DNA of 13,960 nucleotides from Muribaculaceae bacterium (GCA_009775195.1 VSPF01000074.1:1-13960); one strand, 5' to 3'. Shown: positions 6,863 to 13,960, counted from the first letter of the stretch. Notes: generated from the sequence alone by a model not told the origin. Made by a program: numbers and translations.

Positions 6863-8420
6863 GGCACTTGCGCACTGCGCGACGGATGGCGTCGGCATAG
6901 CGGCTTTCGTGACGCAAGACCTCGAGTATGCCCTCGATATAGTCTTCCTTGTTCACAAAGCCGCAGAGCTGGGCCACGTTGCAGGCCGAGAGCATCGACT
7001 TCTGATTGTAGACTCGCAACACCGATGCGTAGTCGTCGGTATCGACGTAGCGATGGAAGTCGTTGCAGAAACCTTCGTAGATTTTTCGAGGGTTGATTTC
7101 GTCAAAGAGACTTTGGAGGTGCTGCTCGTAAACGGTGATGTCGGCCGAGCGGGCATCGACACGATATTCCATCGTCCGTTTCACGCGGTGACGTGTGTGC
7201 AGCAGGGCCTGTTGCCGCAGGTCGCCGCGAAACATGTTGATTACCGCTCGTCGGACTTTTTGCACGGCGCGGTCGGCCGAACGGTGGCGCGACTCGGCCA
7301 TGGCAGAAATGATATCCTCAATCAACAGGAGATTCTCGATTTCGGCCACATCTGGCACCATGATTTTCTTTCGGCGCAAATATGCCACCTCGGCATCGTC
7401 GCGGCGGTCGCGGTCGACAATACCGCACGACTCAACCTTGTGGAGCGTGTTGAGGTCGTTGAATGTTCGCGTGGCCTCGATGACCTTATTGCAACTGCCA
7501 AGCGACCTGACATTGTAATCCGGGAAGATGAGCGGATAGAGCTTGGCATCAATCGAGCGTTCGCTGTCGCCCTCGATAAAGAGCACAGGCTTTCGCGCAC
7601 CAATCAGGGTCATATACAGCTCCTGGGTGAGGCCCGAATGTGGGGGCAGCACCTCGTAGTCCCACGCCTCGTCGGTGGGGTCGCAGTCGCGCACCCAGAC
7701 CACGGGGGCACCGTTGCGCGACGATGCAAACTCGGTGTCGTGCGTAGTGTAGACAAAGGTGCAGTCGGCGCGGGCGGCTTCGAGGCGGTTCCACAACGAG
7801 GCCGTGAGCGACGGGTGGAGAAACATCTCGGGGGCCTCGACGAAAATCACGGCCTTTTCGGGAGCATAGAGCACGGCGGCGGCATAGTATAGCACAGCCT
7901 TCTCGCCGTCGGAAAGTCGCAGGGCCGAGTAGGCATTCACGTCTATACCACGGGCAAAGAGGATTTTGCCACTGTCGATAAGCACGCGGTTGCCGGGAAA
8001 CACGTCCTGCCACAGCTCAATGACGCTGTCGAGGCGCGTGTGGCGCAGGTTGGCATTGCGATGGTCGGCAAGGGCGAGCTTGTAGCTGATGAGGTTGAGC
8101 ATCTCGTCGTTCATCAGCTGTGCCAGCAACAGGTCGAGTATGGTGGGCGGCGCAACCGAGCGCTCGGCTGTTGCTACGACCATGGGGCTGAGCCGCCGAC
8201 GTAAGGCTTCGGGCAACTGGTCGGCATGGCCATAGCGGCGATAGAGCGCGTCGAGCGCCGACATGGGGTAGGCCTGCTTGCCGATAGCCTGCGCGGTGGC
8301 AATGGTAAAGCGCGTCTTGCCGGCACCGTTGGCTCCGACAATGAGCATACATTGATGCGGCTCAATCGTGACTGTGGCCGCTATATGGCCGTCGCGGCGA
8401 CGTGGAAGTGTCAGTTGCAT
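6843..8420 (-). CDS. AAA (ABC-type) ATPase fused to a TOPRIM/DUF4435-like domain
   Basis: This 525-residue protein has two parts. Residues 1 to about 270 are a compact ABC-type ATPase: Walker A GANGAGKT (29-36), signature LSDGEKA (169-175), a Walker B-like strand VIFVEAPEMFLHP (191-203) and a switch histidine in TTHD (H227). Residues about 275-525 resemble DUF4435/TOPRIM: LFIEGDSE with E283, then IVDRDRR with D336 and D338, then EIENLL (360-365). E, DxD and a following acidic block are the metal-binding pattern of TOPRIM nucleases. The arrangement recalls OLD-family nucleases and the AriA plus AriB (DUF4435) pair of the PARIS anti-phage system, of which single-chain versions are known. Here, where canonical ABC ATPases have Asp-Glu, there is E195-A196. 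It is a lone minus-strand gene with its own strong-looking promoter, between folC and plsC. A defence role is inference; the ATPase call is firm. Confidence 0.82.
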   Translation of the reverse strand: MQLTLPRRRDGHIAATVTIEPHQCMLIVGANGAGKTRFTIATAQAIGKQAYPMSALDALYRRYGHADQLPEALRRRLSPMVVATAERSVAPPTILDLLLAQLMNDEMLNLISYKLALADHRNANLRHTRLDSVIELWQDVFPGNRVLIDSGKILFARGIDVNAYSALRLSDGEKAVLYYAAAVLYAPEKAVIFVEAPEMFLHPSLTASLWNRLEAARADCTFVYTTHDTEFASSRNGAPVVWVRDCDPTDEAWDYEVLPPHSGLTQELYMTLIGARKPVLFIEGDSERSIDAKLYPLIFPDYNVRSLGSCNKVIEATRTFNDLNTLHKVESCGIVDRDRRDDAEVAYLRRKKIMVPDVAEIENLLLIEDIISAMAESRHRSADRAVQKVRRAVINMFRGDLRQQALLHTRHRVKRTMEYRVDARSADITVYEQHLQSLFDEINPRKIYEGFCNDFHRYVDTDDYASVLRVYNQKSMLSACNVAQLCGFVNKEDYIEGILEVLRHESRYADAIRRAVRKCLTGVES

Positions 8421-8458
8421 GGCTCTGATTTTTAAGACAAGGTGAAATCTTTACAGCA

Positions 8459-8489
8459 CAAAAATAGCCAAAAACTCGTATATCGCAAA
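8459..8489 (-). promoter_or_regulatory. Bacteroidetes-type promoter for the AAA-TOPRIM gene
   Basis: On the minus strand TTTG (8489-8486) is followed after exactly 19 bp by TATTTTTG (8466-8459), a full match to the -33/-7 Bacteroidetes consensus. Transcription should begin near 8452, giving a leader of about 30 nt before the start codon at 8420. Confidence 0.75.
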
Positions 8490-8609
8490 AAATAAATATC
8501 AGAACCTGACGAGAAGAAGAAACAAAAAGACAAAAGAGCCAAAAAGGGACATAAGAACGGACAGACTTTTCTGAAAAAATTGATTGCAAACGTCATCGCC
8601 AACGATTTT
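8490..8609. other. Spacer between the two divergent promoters
   Basis: This A-rich stretch separates the -33 elements of the divergent AAA-TOPRIM and plsC promoters. The plus strand is strongly purine-biased from about 8505 to 8560 (runs such as GAGAAGAAGAAAC and AAAAGAGCCAAAAAGGGA). I see no gene, no clear inverted repeat and no recognisable operator in it. Confidence 0.5.
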
Positions 8610-8640
8610 TTTGGCTTTTGGCCTAATTTTTGTATTTTTG
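8610..8640 (+). promoter_or_regulatory. Bacteroidetes-type promoter for the plsC operon
   Basis: TTTG at 8610-8613 is followed after 19 bp by TATTTTTG at 8633-8640, a full -33/-7 match. Transcription should begin near 8647. This places the in-frame ATG at 8630 within the promoter and supports the downstream ATG at 8663 as the real start of the acyltransferase. Confidence 0.78.
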
Positions 8641-8662
8641 CGTAATAAAAGACCACAGGCCG

Positions 8663-9379
8663 ATGAAACTCGTTTTCTATTATATCTACTTTTTCTTAAT
8701 CGCAGCTCCCCTGCTGCTGGTTATCACCATATTGGCGGCCCTGCTCACCATCATAGGGAGCGCCCTTGGCGGAGGCCGTATTTTCGGCTACTACCCCGGC
8801 GCGATATGGGGCAGGCTGTTCTGCATACTGTCGCTGGTGCGCGTCACCATACACGGGCGCGACAAAATTTCCACGGGCCAGAGCTACGTCTTCATAGCCA
8901 ACCACCAGGGGGCTTATGATATATTCTCGATTTACGGCTATCTCGGCCACAACTTCAGGGGGATGATGAAGAAGAGCCTCGAGCGCATACCCCTTGTCGG
9001 CTATAGCTGCAAGGTTTCGGGCCATATATTTGTTGACAACTCGAGCCCGTCGGCCGTCCGCGCCACCATGCAGGCCGCCGAGCAGCGTCTTGCCGGCGGC
9101 ATGTCGGTAGTTATCTTTCCCGAAGGTTCGCGTACCCTCGACGGCCGCATGCACGCCTTCCGTCGCGGGGCTTTCACACTCGCAGTCGAGTTCGGCCTGC
9201 CCGTTGTGCCAATAACTATTGACGGCGCATACAAAATCTTACGTCGCGGCTCACTGCTGCCACAGCCCGGACGGATAAAGCTCACAATCCACGACCCAAT
9301 CGAGGCCCCCGAGGGCGGCCGCCACGAACTTGCCGACCTGATGGACAAATCTTACAAAGCCATAGCATCGGCCCTATGA
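8663..9379 (+). CDS. plsC: 1-acyl-sn-glycerol-3-phosphate acyltransferase (PlsC family)
   Basis: PlsC-type enzymes transfer an acyl chain to lysophosphatidic acid, making phosphatidic acid at the inner membrane. Counting from the ATG at 8663, the protein is 238 residues. It has a hydrophobic N-terminal segment (about 5-34), the catalytic NHQGAYD with the H-x4-D pair H81/D86, the second motif region KKSLERIPLVG (103-113), and FPEGSR at 152-157, the substrate-binding motif. A later VVPITIDGA block fits the fourth family motif. The earlier in-frame ATG at 8630 lies within the -7 promoter box and would add a non-family N-terminus, so it is rejected. This is the first gene of a five-gene operon and overlaps the next start by ATGA (9376-9379). 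Related lyso-lipid acyltransferases, for example acting on aminolipids, cannot be excluded. Confidence 0.93.
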   Translation: MKLVFYYIYFFLIAAPLLLVITILAALLTIIGSALGGGRIFGYYPGAIWGRLFCILSLVRVTIHGRDKISTGQSYVFIANHQGAYDIFSIYGYLGHNFRGMMKKSLERIPLVGYSCKVSGHIFVDNSSPSAVRATMQAAEQRLAGGMSVVIFPEGSRTLDGRMHAFRRGAFTLAVEFGLPVVPITIDGAYKILRRGSLLPQPGRIKLTIHDPIEAPEGGRHELADLMDKSYKAIASAL

Positions 9380-9849
9380 CCGAAAGCCAAATCTACCGAG
9401 TGCCGGCGTCGGCATACGCACGGGCCTACCTGAGGCGTCACGGCACAATACCGGCCATTGTTATCGCCCTGCTTGTCGCCACGACACTCGTGGCCGGGTT
9501 TGGCGACATGCGTTGGTGGCTCGTCGGGCTGATGGGCATATTCATAGTAATACCCATGGCAATGTCGATGGCATGGTTTATCGCCACAGGCCGGCGCGAC
9601 ATGGCCATGAGGTTACGGCCCCAAAGCATCGAGGCCGACAACGATGCCGTGACAATAAATTTTTACCCCTTCGAATACGACAACGAAAACCCGGTAGCAC
9701 TGCAAAATGTTGTAATAACGACAAACCAGATAATTACAAGCGTCACAGGTACTCGATATACAACCCTGAGGCTTAAGCCCGGAGAGCCTTTCGACTTTAT
9801 ATTAATACCGACCGACAAAATACCCCCGGGTACAATATTAGAACAATGA
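9376..9849 (+). CDS. Hypothetical membrane protein with two N-terminal helices
   Basis: I do not recognise a family. The 157-residue protein has a short basic N-terminus, two hydrophobic helices (about 24-42 and 46-70) joined by a tight turn, and a cytoplasm-like C-terminal domain of about 80 residues. That domain alternates polar and hydrophobic residues in beta-strand fashion (SIEADNDAVTINFYPF, VVITTNQIITSVTG, PFDFILIPTDKIPPG). The layout, two helices plus a small beta domain, resembles YcxB-like or bacterial PH-like proteins, but there is no decisive motif. The four-base overlaps with plsC before it and with the TPR gene after it (ATGA at 9846-9849) show that it belongs to the operon and make the start secure. 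A role linked to the membrane or to the following TPR protein is inference. Confidence 0.8.
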   Translation: MTESQIYRVPASAYARAYLRRHGTIPAIVIALLVATTLVAGFGDMRWWLVGLMGIFIVIPMAMSMAWFIATGRRDMAMRLRPQSIEADNDAVTINFYPFEYDNENPVALQNVVITTNQIITSVTGTRYTTLRLKPGEPFDFILIPTDKIPPGTILEQ

Positions 9850-12020
9850 CCACCTCACACATACCAGATTTTCTACAAGCGGCAGAAGACGATTTAGACC
9901 GCTCAAACATCCGCCGTGCCCTGGGGCTGCTGCGCGCAGTGGCCAAGCGGCTCAATTGTCCTGAAATCAGCAAGGACATCGACAAAGTCGAGGGCCGCTA
10001 CTTCTATATGCTACGCTTTTTATACGGCAATCCATCGTCGGCCCAGGACGCCGAAATCAAAGTAATTACCGATACTATTACCGACATCATCGCGGCCCTT
10101 AGCCACCATTTCGACGCGCAGGGCGACACACTCTACGGCGCACAGATACGTTTCGAGGAACTTCGCCCCGAAGAAAACCTGCAGAGCATCATCAGCGACT
10201 ACCTGTCCGAGGCCGAACGCCTGCGCACCGACACCGCCGCCCTCACAAACCCACGGAGCCGCGCAATGCTCGAACGCCTTGCCAACGACATATTCAACCG
10301 CCTATGGACCGTAGGCAAACTCGACCAAGACACCGCCGACCTCGTTATCGACCTCATTGGCGACGACGGCATCAGGGCAGCCCATCGCGAGCTATGGGTC
10401 AATGGCATAGGCATGGCCCTGGCTCACAGGCAAAATGACGAGGTGCTGCGCATGCTCTACACCATCGCAGGGAACAACAACCGCCGCATAAGCATAGCTG
10501 CCGCAATCTGGCTGCTGATAACGCTGCTGTGCATGAAAGAAAACTTACCACTCGGCGAATCAGAGCAAGTATGGCATATCGTGACAGAGACCGCAGGACT
10601 CGACGCACTCGGCATCTATAAGATTATCGTGCAGAACTTTACGAGCGAAAACGGCGATTTCTTTAATGATATAGCCTCGCTGAGCCAACGCTTCAAGGGC
10701 ATCAACCCTACCAACCCCGGTGAGCTTAAAAATCTCGACCTCGGCAGCGACGACTACGACAAATTACGGCGCTTCAACGAGGCGCAGGCAAACGGTGCCG
10801 ACGTTTTCATCAAGAGCATCGGCCGGATGCGCCAATATCCCTTCTTCGCCACGCTTGCAAACTGGTTTATGCCTTTCGACCCCCAGCATAGCGCACTTGC
10901 CGAAATCACTGATGGCGAGGGTGCCGAAATCGCCGAGTCAATCGCACGTATGCCCAACCTTGCCGACAGCGACAAATATGCCGTGCTACTGTCGATGAGC
11001 CAGATGCCGCCGTCGATGCGCAACACCACGCTATCGGCCATGGTCGACAGCATGAGGATGATGTCTGACATGCCCGAATACAACGAGGCAATGAAAGAGT
11101 TCGCGAATATCTCCGACCGCGCCCTGGTTGCCAACCAATTGCACGGCATTGCCCGTTTCTGCAAGTATTTCCCGAAAGTCGACGAGTTTAAGTTCACCCT
11201 AAGATGGACGCCCTACTTTATGCTCTATTTTGATGAAGTTGCAAAGATTTTTGACAATGCACAAATCATCGAGCTTGCCAATTTTGCCGTAAAGCATGGT
11301 TTCCGTCACGAGGCTATGCGCTATTTCGACATTATTTCTCATACCGACGACGGAACGATGACCGACGAAGACTACGAGACGTATGCCGACCTGCTTGTAG
11401 AAAACCAAAGTACCAACCAGGACAACTTAGACAAGGCCATAGATATATACCGGCAACTGCTCAGCGAAGACGCTGCCCGCATCGACATCGCCCTAAAGCT
11501 GGCAAAAGTATTTCGTGAACTCAGTTTGGTCCGCGAGAGTATCGAGACACTGATAAATGCCGGAGTCGAAGGCAGCAACAATATCGAGGCTCTCAAGCTC
11601 CTTGCCGAGTGCTACCTTACCACCAATCAGGTCGACGAAGCTATCGAGACCCTTCACCAGGCCGACTACCTGCTGCCGGCCGACGACAACAGCGCAAAGC
11701 TGAGCCTCGCCTACGCCTACATGCTCGGCAACTATCCCGACGAGGCAGCCGGCACCATAAGCCTCATCGCCCCGGAGCAACGCGACAGCAAGTTTCCGGG
11801 CCTCGAGCGAATAATATTATGGCTCACAGGGCACCCCGACGAGGCTGTCGAAACAGATTTGAGTGGCGACGACCTCGACAGGTTCTTAAATCAGCTCAGC
11901 AACAGCATCGAAAGCCTGTGGTCTTACCCAATCGGCGAAACTAAGGCCTATACGGGTCTCAAGACACTGCCCGATATCATGGCATACCGCGCCAAAGGTT
12001 CACAATTCGGAAATCTCTAA
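9846..12020 (+). CDS. Large TPR-containing protein of unknown function
   Basis: This 724-residue, mostly helical and acidic protein has no signal peptide or clear membrane anchor. The only recognisable region is at about 525-645, with at least three tetratricopeptide-like helix pairs, for example NLDKAIDIYRQLLSEDAARID, then NIEALKLLAECYLTTNQVDEAIETLHQA, then AKLSLAYAYMLGNYPDEAAGTI. The first 500 residues are helical with no motif I can name. The hydrophobic stretch near 211-232 is more like a buried helix than a membrane span. TPR arrays are protein-interaction scaffolds, so a partner is expected, perhaps the small membrane protein whose gene overlaps its start. The next gene begins 19 bp after its stop. 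Base and codon usage look like those of its neighbours, so there is no sign of recent transfer. Confidence 0.88.
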   Translation: MTTSHIPDFLQAAEDDLDRSNIRRALGLLRAVAKRLNCPEISKDIDKVEGRYFYMLRFLYGNPSSAQDAEIKVITDTITDIIAALSHHFDAQGDTLYGAQIRFEELRPEENLQSIISDYLSEAERLRTDTAALTNPRSRAMLERLANDIFNRLWTVGKLDQDTADLVIDLIGDDGIRAAHRELWVNGIGMALAHRQNDEVLRMLYTIAGNNNRRISIAAAIWLLITLLCMKENLPLGESEQVWHIVTETAGLDALGIYKIIVQNFTSENGDFFNDIASLSQRFKGINPTNPGELKNLDLGSDDYDKLRRFNEAQANGADVFIKSIGRMRQYPFFATLANWFMPFDPQHSALAEITDGEGAEIAESIARMPNLADSDKYAVLLSMSQMPPSMRNTTLSAMVDSMRMMSDMPEYNEAMKEFANISDRALVANQLHGIARFCKYFPKVDEFKFTLRWTPYFMLYFDEVAKIFDNAQIIELANFAVKHGFRHEAMRYFDIISHTDDGTMTDEDYETYADLLVENQSTNQDNLDKAIDIYRQLLSEDAARIDIALKLAKVFRELSLVRESIETLINAGVEGSNNIEALKLLAECYLTTNQVDEAIETLHQADYLLPADDNSAKLSLAYAYMLGNYPDEAAGTISLIAPEQRDSKFPGLERIILWLTGHPDEAVETDLSGDDLDRFLNQLSNSIESLWSYPIGETKAYTGLKTLPDIMAYRAKGSQFGNL

Positions 12021-12039
12021 CATAAAAACTCTTCATATT

Positions 12040-12462
12040 ATGGTAATCCAACGCTGGCAGAGTGTACTGCTACTTATTGCCGTGGTGCTGATGTGCATAT
12101 TTTGCGCCACTCCCTATGCCCAGGTCAAGGCAATCGAATCGGCCGACCCCACACCCGTTTTCGCTGCCGATGCCCCGGTGTTCCTCATCCTCAATATCGT
12201 AATTGCAGCATTGCTGTTTATTGCAATCTTCCTGTTCAAAAATCTCAAGCTGCAGATGCGCGTCACCCTCATCACCATATTGCTCATTGCAGCCTCGATT
12301 GTTACATGCGGCTTTATTCTCTATGCCAGCATGCCCGATGCCGAACTCATCTGGACCGGCGGCGTACTGCTGTTGGTCGCAGCCATGGTGTGCGCCCTCT
12401 TCGGCCTGCGGTTTATGCGCAAAGACCGCAACCTCCTGCGCAGTTATGACCGCCTCAGATGA
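12040..12462 (+). CDS. DUF4293 family membrane protein
   Basis: This 140-residue protein has four hydrophobic helices (about 7-27, 46-65, 73-94 and 105-123). The family hallmarks are the opening I-Q-R-x-Q-S (VIQRWQS) and the basic tail RFMRKDRNLLRSYDRLR, matching Bacteroidetes DUF4293 proteins, which have an 'IQR.QT' start and a 'D.RLR' end. The ATG at 12040 reproduces that N-terminus. It is an inner-membrane protein by composition; its function is unknown. It sits 19 bp after the TPR gene and overlaps the methyltransferase start by ATGA (12459-12462), so it is translated as part of the same operon. Confidence 0.88.
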   Translation: MVIQRWQSVLLLIAVVLMCIFCATPYAQVKAIESADPTPVFAADAPVFLILNIVIAALLFIAIFLFKNLKLQMRVTLITILLIAASIVTCGFILYASMPDAELIWTGGVLLLVAAMVCALFGLRFMRKDRNLLRSYDRLR

Positions 12463-13667
12463 CCGAGCGCGAATTTGCCTGGGTCGAGGCTCACATATCT
12501 GACCGCCCCGATGCCCTGCGGCTTGCCGTACACGGCCGCAGCGACGGCATCGACTACGAGGCCGCAATCACCCAGATTGAATGTAGGCGCAAGTTTGCCG
12601 CGAAACTACAGCAGACCCTGGCTGCTTTCCCCCGTTTCTACTTCCCGTCGGTCCTCGCCGGGGAGCAGGCGACCTCCGACCTCCTGGCAGCATACCACTG
12701 CGGCATGATTCCGCGTCGTGCCACGGTCGCCGACCTCACGGCAGGGCTGGGCATCGACGTGTTCCACCTCGCCACCAGGGCCGATAATGTAACCGCCGTC
12801 GAACTCGACCATAACCGGGCCGAAGCCCTGCGCTATAATGCGGAGGGCTTGCGGCTCGATAACATCTCTGTTGTCGAGGGCGACTGCGCCGACTTCGTAG
12901 ACCGGTGCATCGCTTCGGGCACGCATTTCGACGCCGTATTTATCGACCCGGCCCGACGAGGTGCCGACGGGTCGCGGGTGTTTGCCCTCAACGGCTGCCA
13001 GCCCGACGTATGCGCACTAATCGACAAGCTGCGCCAGATGTGCCGCTTCCTGCTTATCAAGGCTTCGCCCATGCTCGATATCGCGCATACGGCCGGAGTG
13101 CTGTCGGTAACGCCGGCAAGCATAGCCGCCGTCGGCACCCCTACCGAGTGCAAGGAACTGTTTGTCATCATCGATTTTGCCAATCAGCCCGACTCGCCTG
13201 TCATCGAGGCCGTAACCCTGTGGGCCGACGGCGCGTCAACTTTTGCGTTCACACGCGCCGAAGAAGAGTCAGCCCCGATGCCGGCTCAAGGCCGGACACT
13301 CCAGACCGGCGACTATATATATGAGGCATATCCGGCGGTAATGAAAACGGGCGTATTCAAGCTCCTGGCATCTCAATACGGGCTGTCAGTATTCCACCCC
13401 AACACGCGCCTTTACTATTCAGAAACGGCGGTCGAGGGCTTTCCGGGCAAGCGCTACAGAGTTATCGAGGCTCTGCCCTATGCATCGAAAGTCATCAAAC
13501 GCCTCAAATCGCGCTACCCAAAAGCCGAGGTCGCAGTGCGCAATTTCGGCATCAGTGCCGACTCGCTGCGCTCTAAACTCGCCATACGCGACGGCGGCAC
13601 GGTACGCATCTATGGCTATACCGACCACCGTGGAGAGCCCATGCTGGCTATCGTAGAACCGGCCTGA
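12459..13667 (+). CDS. SAM-dependent methyltransferase with THUMP-like C-terminal domain (PG_1098 type)
   Basis: This 402-residue protein has a helical N-terminal part and a class I methyltransferase core: SAM-binding motif ADLTAGLGID (91-100), acidic residue E115 in AVELD, the GDCADF block at 141-146, and DPARRG at 163-168 at the usual catalytic-loop position. It then has a ferredoxin-like insert around YEAYPAVMKTGVFKLLASQYG and a C-terminal THUMP-like domain (RYRVIEALPYASKVIKRLK onward). This is the architecture of Porphyromonas PG_1098-type proteins. RNA modification is suggested by the THUMP-like domain but the substrate is not known. It is the last gene of the acyltransferase operon, and its stop codon directly abuts the stop of the convergent ATPase fragment with no base between them. 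The start is fixed by the ATGA overlap with the DUF4293 gene. Confidence 0.92.
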   Translation: MTEREFAWVEAHISDRPDALRLAVHGRSDGIDYEAAITQIECRRKFAAKLQQTLAAFPRFYFPSVLAGEQATSDLLAAYHCGMIPRRATVADLTAGLGIDVFHLATRADNVTAVELDHNRAEALRYNAEGLRLDNISVVEGDCADFVDRCIASGTHFDAVFIDPARRGADGSRVFALNGCQPDVCALIDKLRQMCRFLLIKASPMLDIAHTAGVLSVTPASIAAVGTPTECKELFVIIDFANQPDSPVIEAVTLWADGASTFAFTRAEEESAPMPAQGRTLQTGDYIYEAYPAVMKTGVFKLLASQYGLSVFHPNTRLYYSETAVEGFPGKRYRVIEALPYASKVIKRLKSRYPKAEVAVRNFGISADSLRSKLAIRDGGTVRIYGYTDHRGEPMLAIVEPA

Positions 13668-13679
13668 TTATTTCAGCCG
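13660..13679. terminator. Small hairpin containing both convergent stop codons
   Basis: CGGC (13660-13663) pairs with GCCG (13676-13679) and, past a bulged C, TGA (13665-13667) pairs with TCA (13673-13675), around the loop TTATT. The methyltransferase TGA lies in the stem and the opposite gene's stop lies in the loop. There is no T run after it on either strand, so it is at most a weak bidirectional terminator. Confidence 0.3.
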
Positions 13680-13907
13680 CGAGGCTATAAGTCGGTAGAT
13701 TTCACCAATCCACAGTACAATCGAAGTCGACCCTATTATCACGACCCAGTCAACCAGGGCAAGGGGAACCACGCTAAAGAACGGGCCGCCAATGCTGACA
13801 ATGAGTATCTGCCCGACCAATATCACGGCCGCGATAAATAGAAATCCGCCACAACCCTTGAAGTGAAGGGCCGACCGCCCGGTAGCAAAAGCGCGGGCAT
13901 TAAACAT
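13668..13907 (-). CDS. C-terminal end of a P-type Ca2+-transporting ATPase, probably broken
   Basis: The 79 residues match the last part of PMCA-like calcium P-type ATPases: MFNARAFATGRSALHFKG, then a membrane helix (about 21-39, including VGQILIV and GG), PLALVDW, and a last helix ending STSIVLWIGEIYR (about 54-72). An intact protein of this family is roughly ten times longer. The similarity continues upstream of the ATG for a few codons (Q-x-W-N before MFNARAF), but a TAA in the same frame at 13931-13929 closes it. The fragment is therefore either a decayed remnant, a gene cut by rearrangement, or a sequence error near the window edge; an independent two-helix protein starting at 13907 is less likely. 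Without the cytoplasmic ATPase domains it could not pump ions alone. Its stop abuts the stop of the methyltransferase gene. Confidence 0.6.
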   Translation of the reverse strand: MFNARAFATGRSALHFKGCGGFLFIAAVILVGQILIVSIGGPFFSVVPLALVDWVVIIGSTSIVLWIGEIYRLIASRLK

Positions 13908-13960
13908 ATTCCAGTTCTGCTTGATTTCTTAGGTCGTTTTGTTCTGCCTCTCCTCGTTGG

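Noticed and set aside
6909..7892. Open frame of 327 codons on the plus strand opposite the AAA-TOPRIM gene
   Set aside because: It mirrors the codon pattern of the minus-strand gene, whose Walker, signature and TOPRIM motifs are real. No motif is seen in the plus-strand product.
8630..8662. Upstream start for the PlsC-like gene at 8630
   Set aside because: The ATG overlaps the -7 element at 8633-8640, upstream of the predicted transcription start, so it would not be in the mRNA.

Overview
The window looks like a chromosomal segment from a Bacteroidales bacterium, possibly Muribaculaceae-like; the family is inferred from overall character, not proven. The order-level call rests on lineage-typical proteins (DUF5606, DUF4293, and a PG_1098-type methyltransferase with a THUMP-like C-terminus) and on Bacteroidetes-type promoters (TTTG, 19 bp, TAnnTTTG). 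Two of these promoters match exactly, in the divergent intergenic region around 8459-8640. No rRNA, tRNA, CRISPR array, insertion sequence or phage gene is visible. Most of the content is housekeeping.

Layout. (a) 1-745: a region of stacked hairpins, a DUF5606 gene on the minus strand (146-601), then a divergent promoter region. (b) 747-1750: a Yip1-like membrane protein gene overlapping smpB. (c) 1751-1962: a gene-free region that is almost entirely a long imperfect inverted repeat built of 7-bp units. (d) 1963-6862: a probable operon of mutS2, two half-size chromate-transporter genes and folC. (e) 6843-8420, minus strand: a 525-residue AAA ATPase fused to a TOPRIM/DUF4435-like domain, whose 3' end overlaps the end of folC by 20 bp. 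(f) 8663-13667: a tightly packed operon of a PlsC-like acyltransferase, a small membrane protein, a 724-residue TPR protein, a DUF4293 protein and an SAM-dependent methyltransferase; four-base ATGA overlaps join most of them. (g) 13668-13907, minus strand: the C-terminal end of a P-type Ca2+ ATPase, preceded by an in-frame stop.

How the genes work together. SmpB (trans-translation) and MutS2 (DNA-branch or collided-ribosome processing, depending on the organism) are neighbours and both could act in rescue of stalled macromolecular machines, though the long inverted repeat separates their transcription units. The chromate-transporter pair should form one heterodimeric transporter. The acyltransferase operon combines phospholipid synthesis with membrane proteins of unknown role. 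The AAA-TOPRIM protein is the only gene with an accessory or defence flavour. It resembles a compact single-chain version of the AriA/AriB pair of the PARIS anti-phage system, or an OLD-like nuclease, but it sits alone between core genes under its own promoter.

The observations most worth following are the AAA-TOPRIM fusion with its altered Walker B, the heptad inverted repeat after smpB, and the amputated P-type ATPase end at the right edge.
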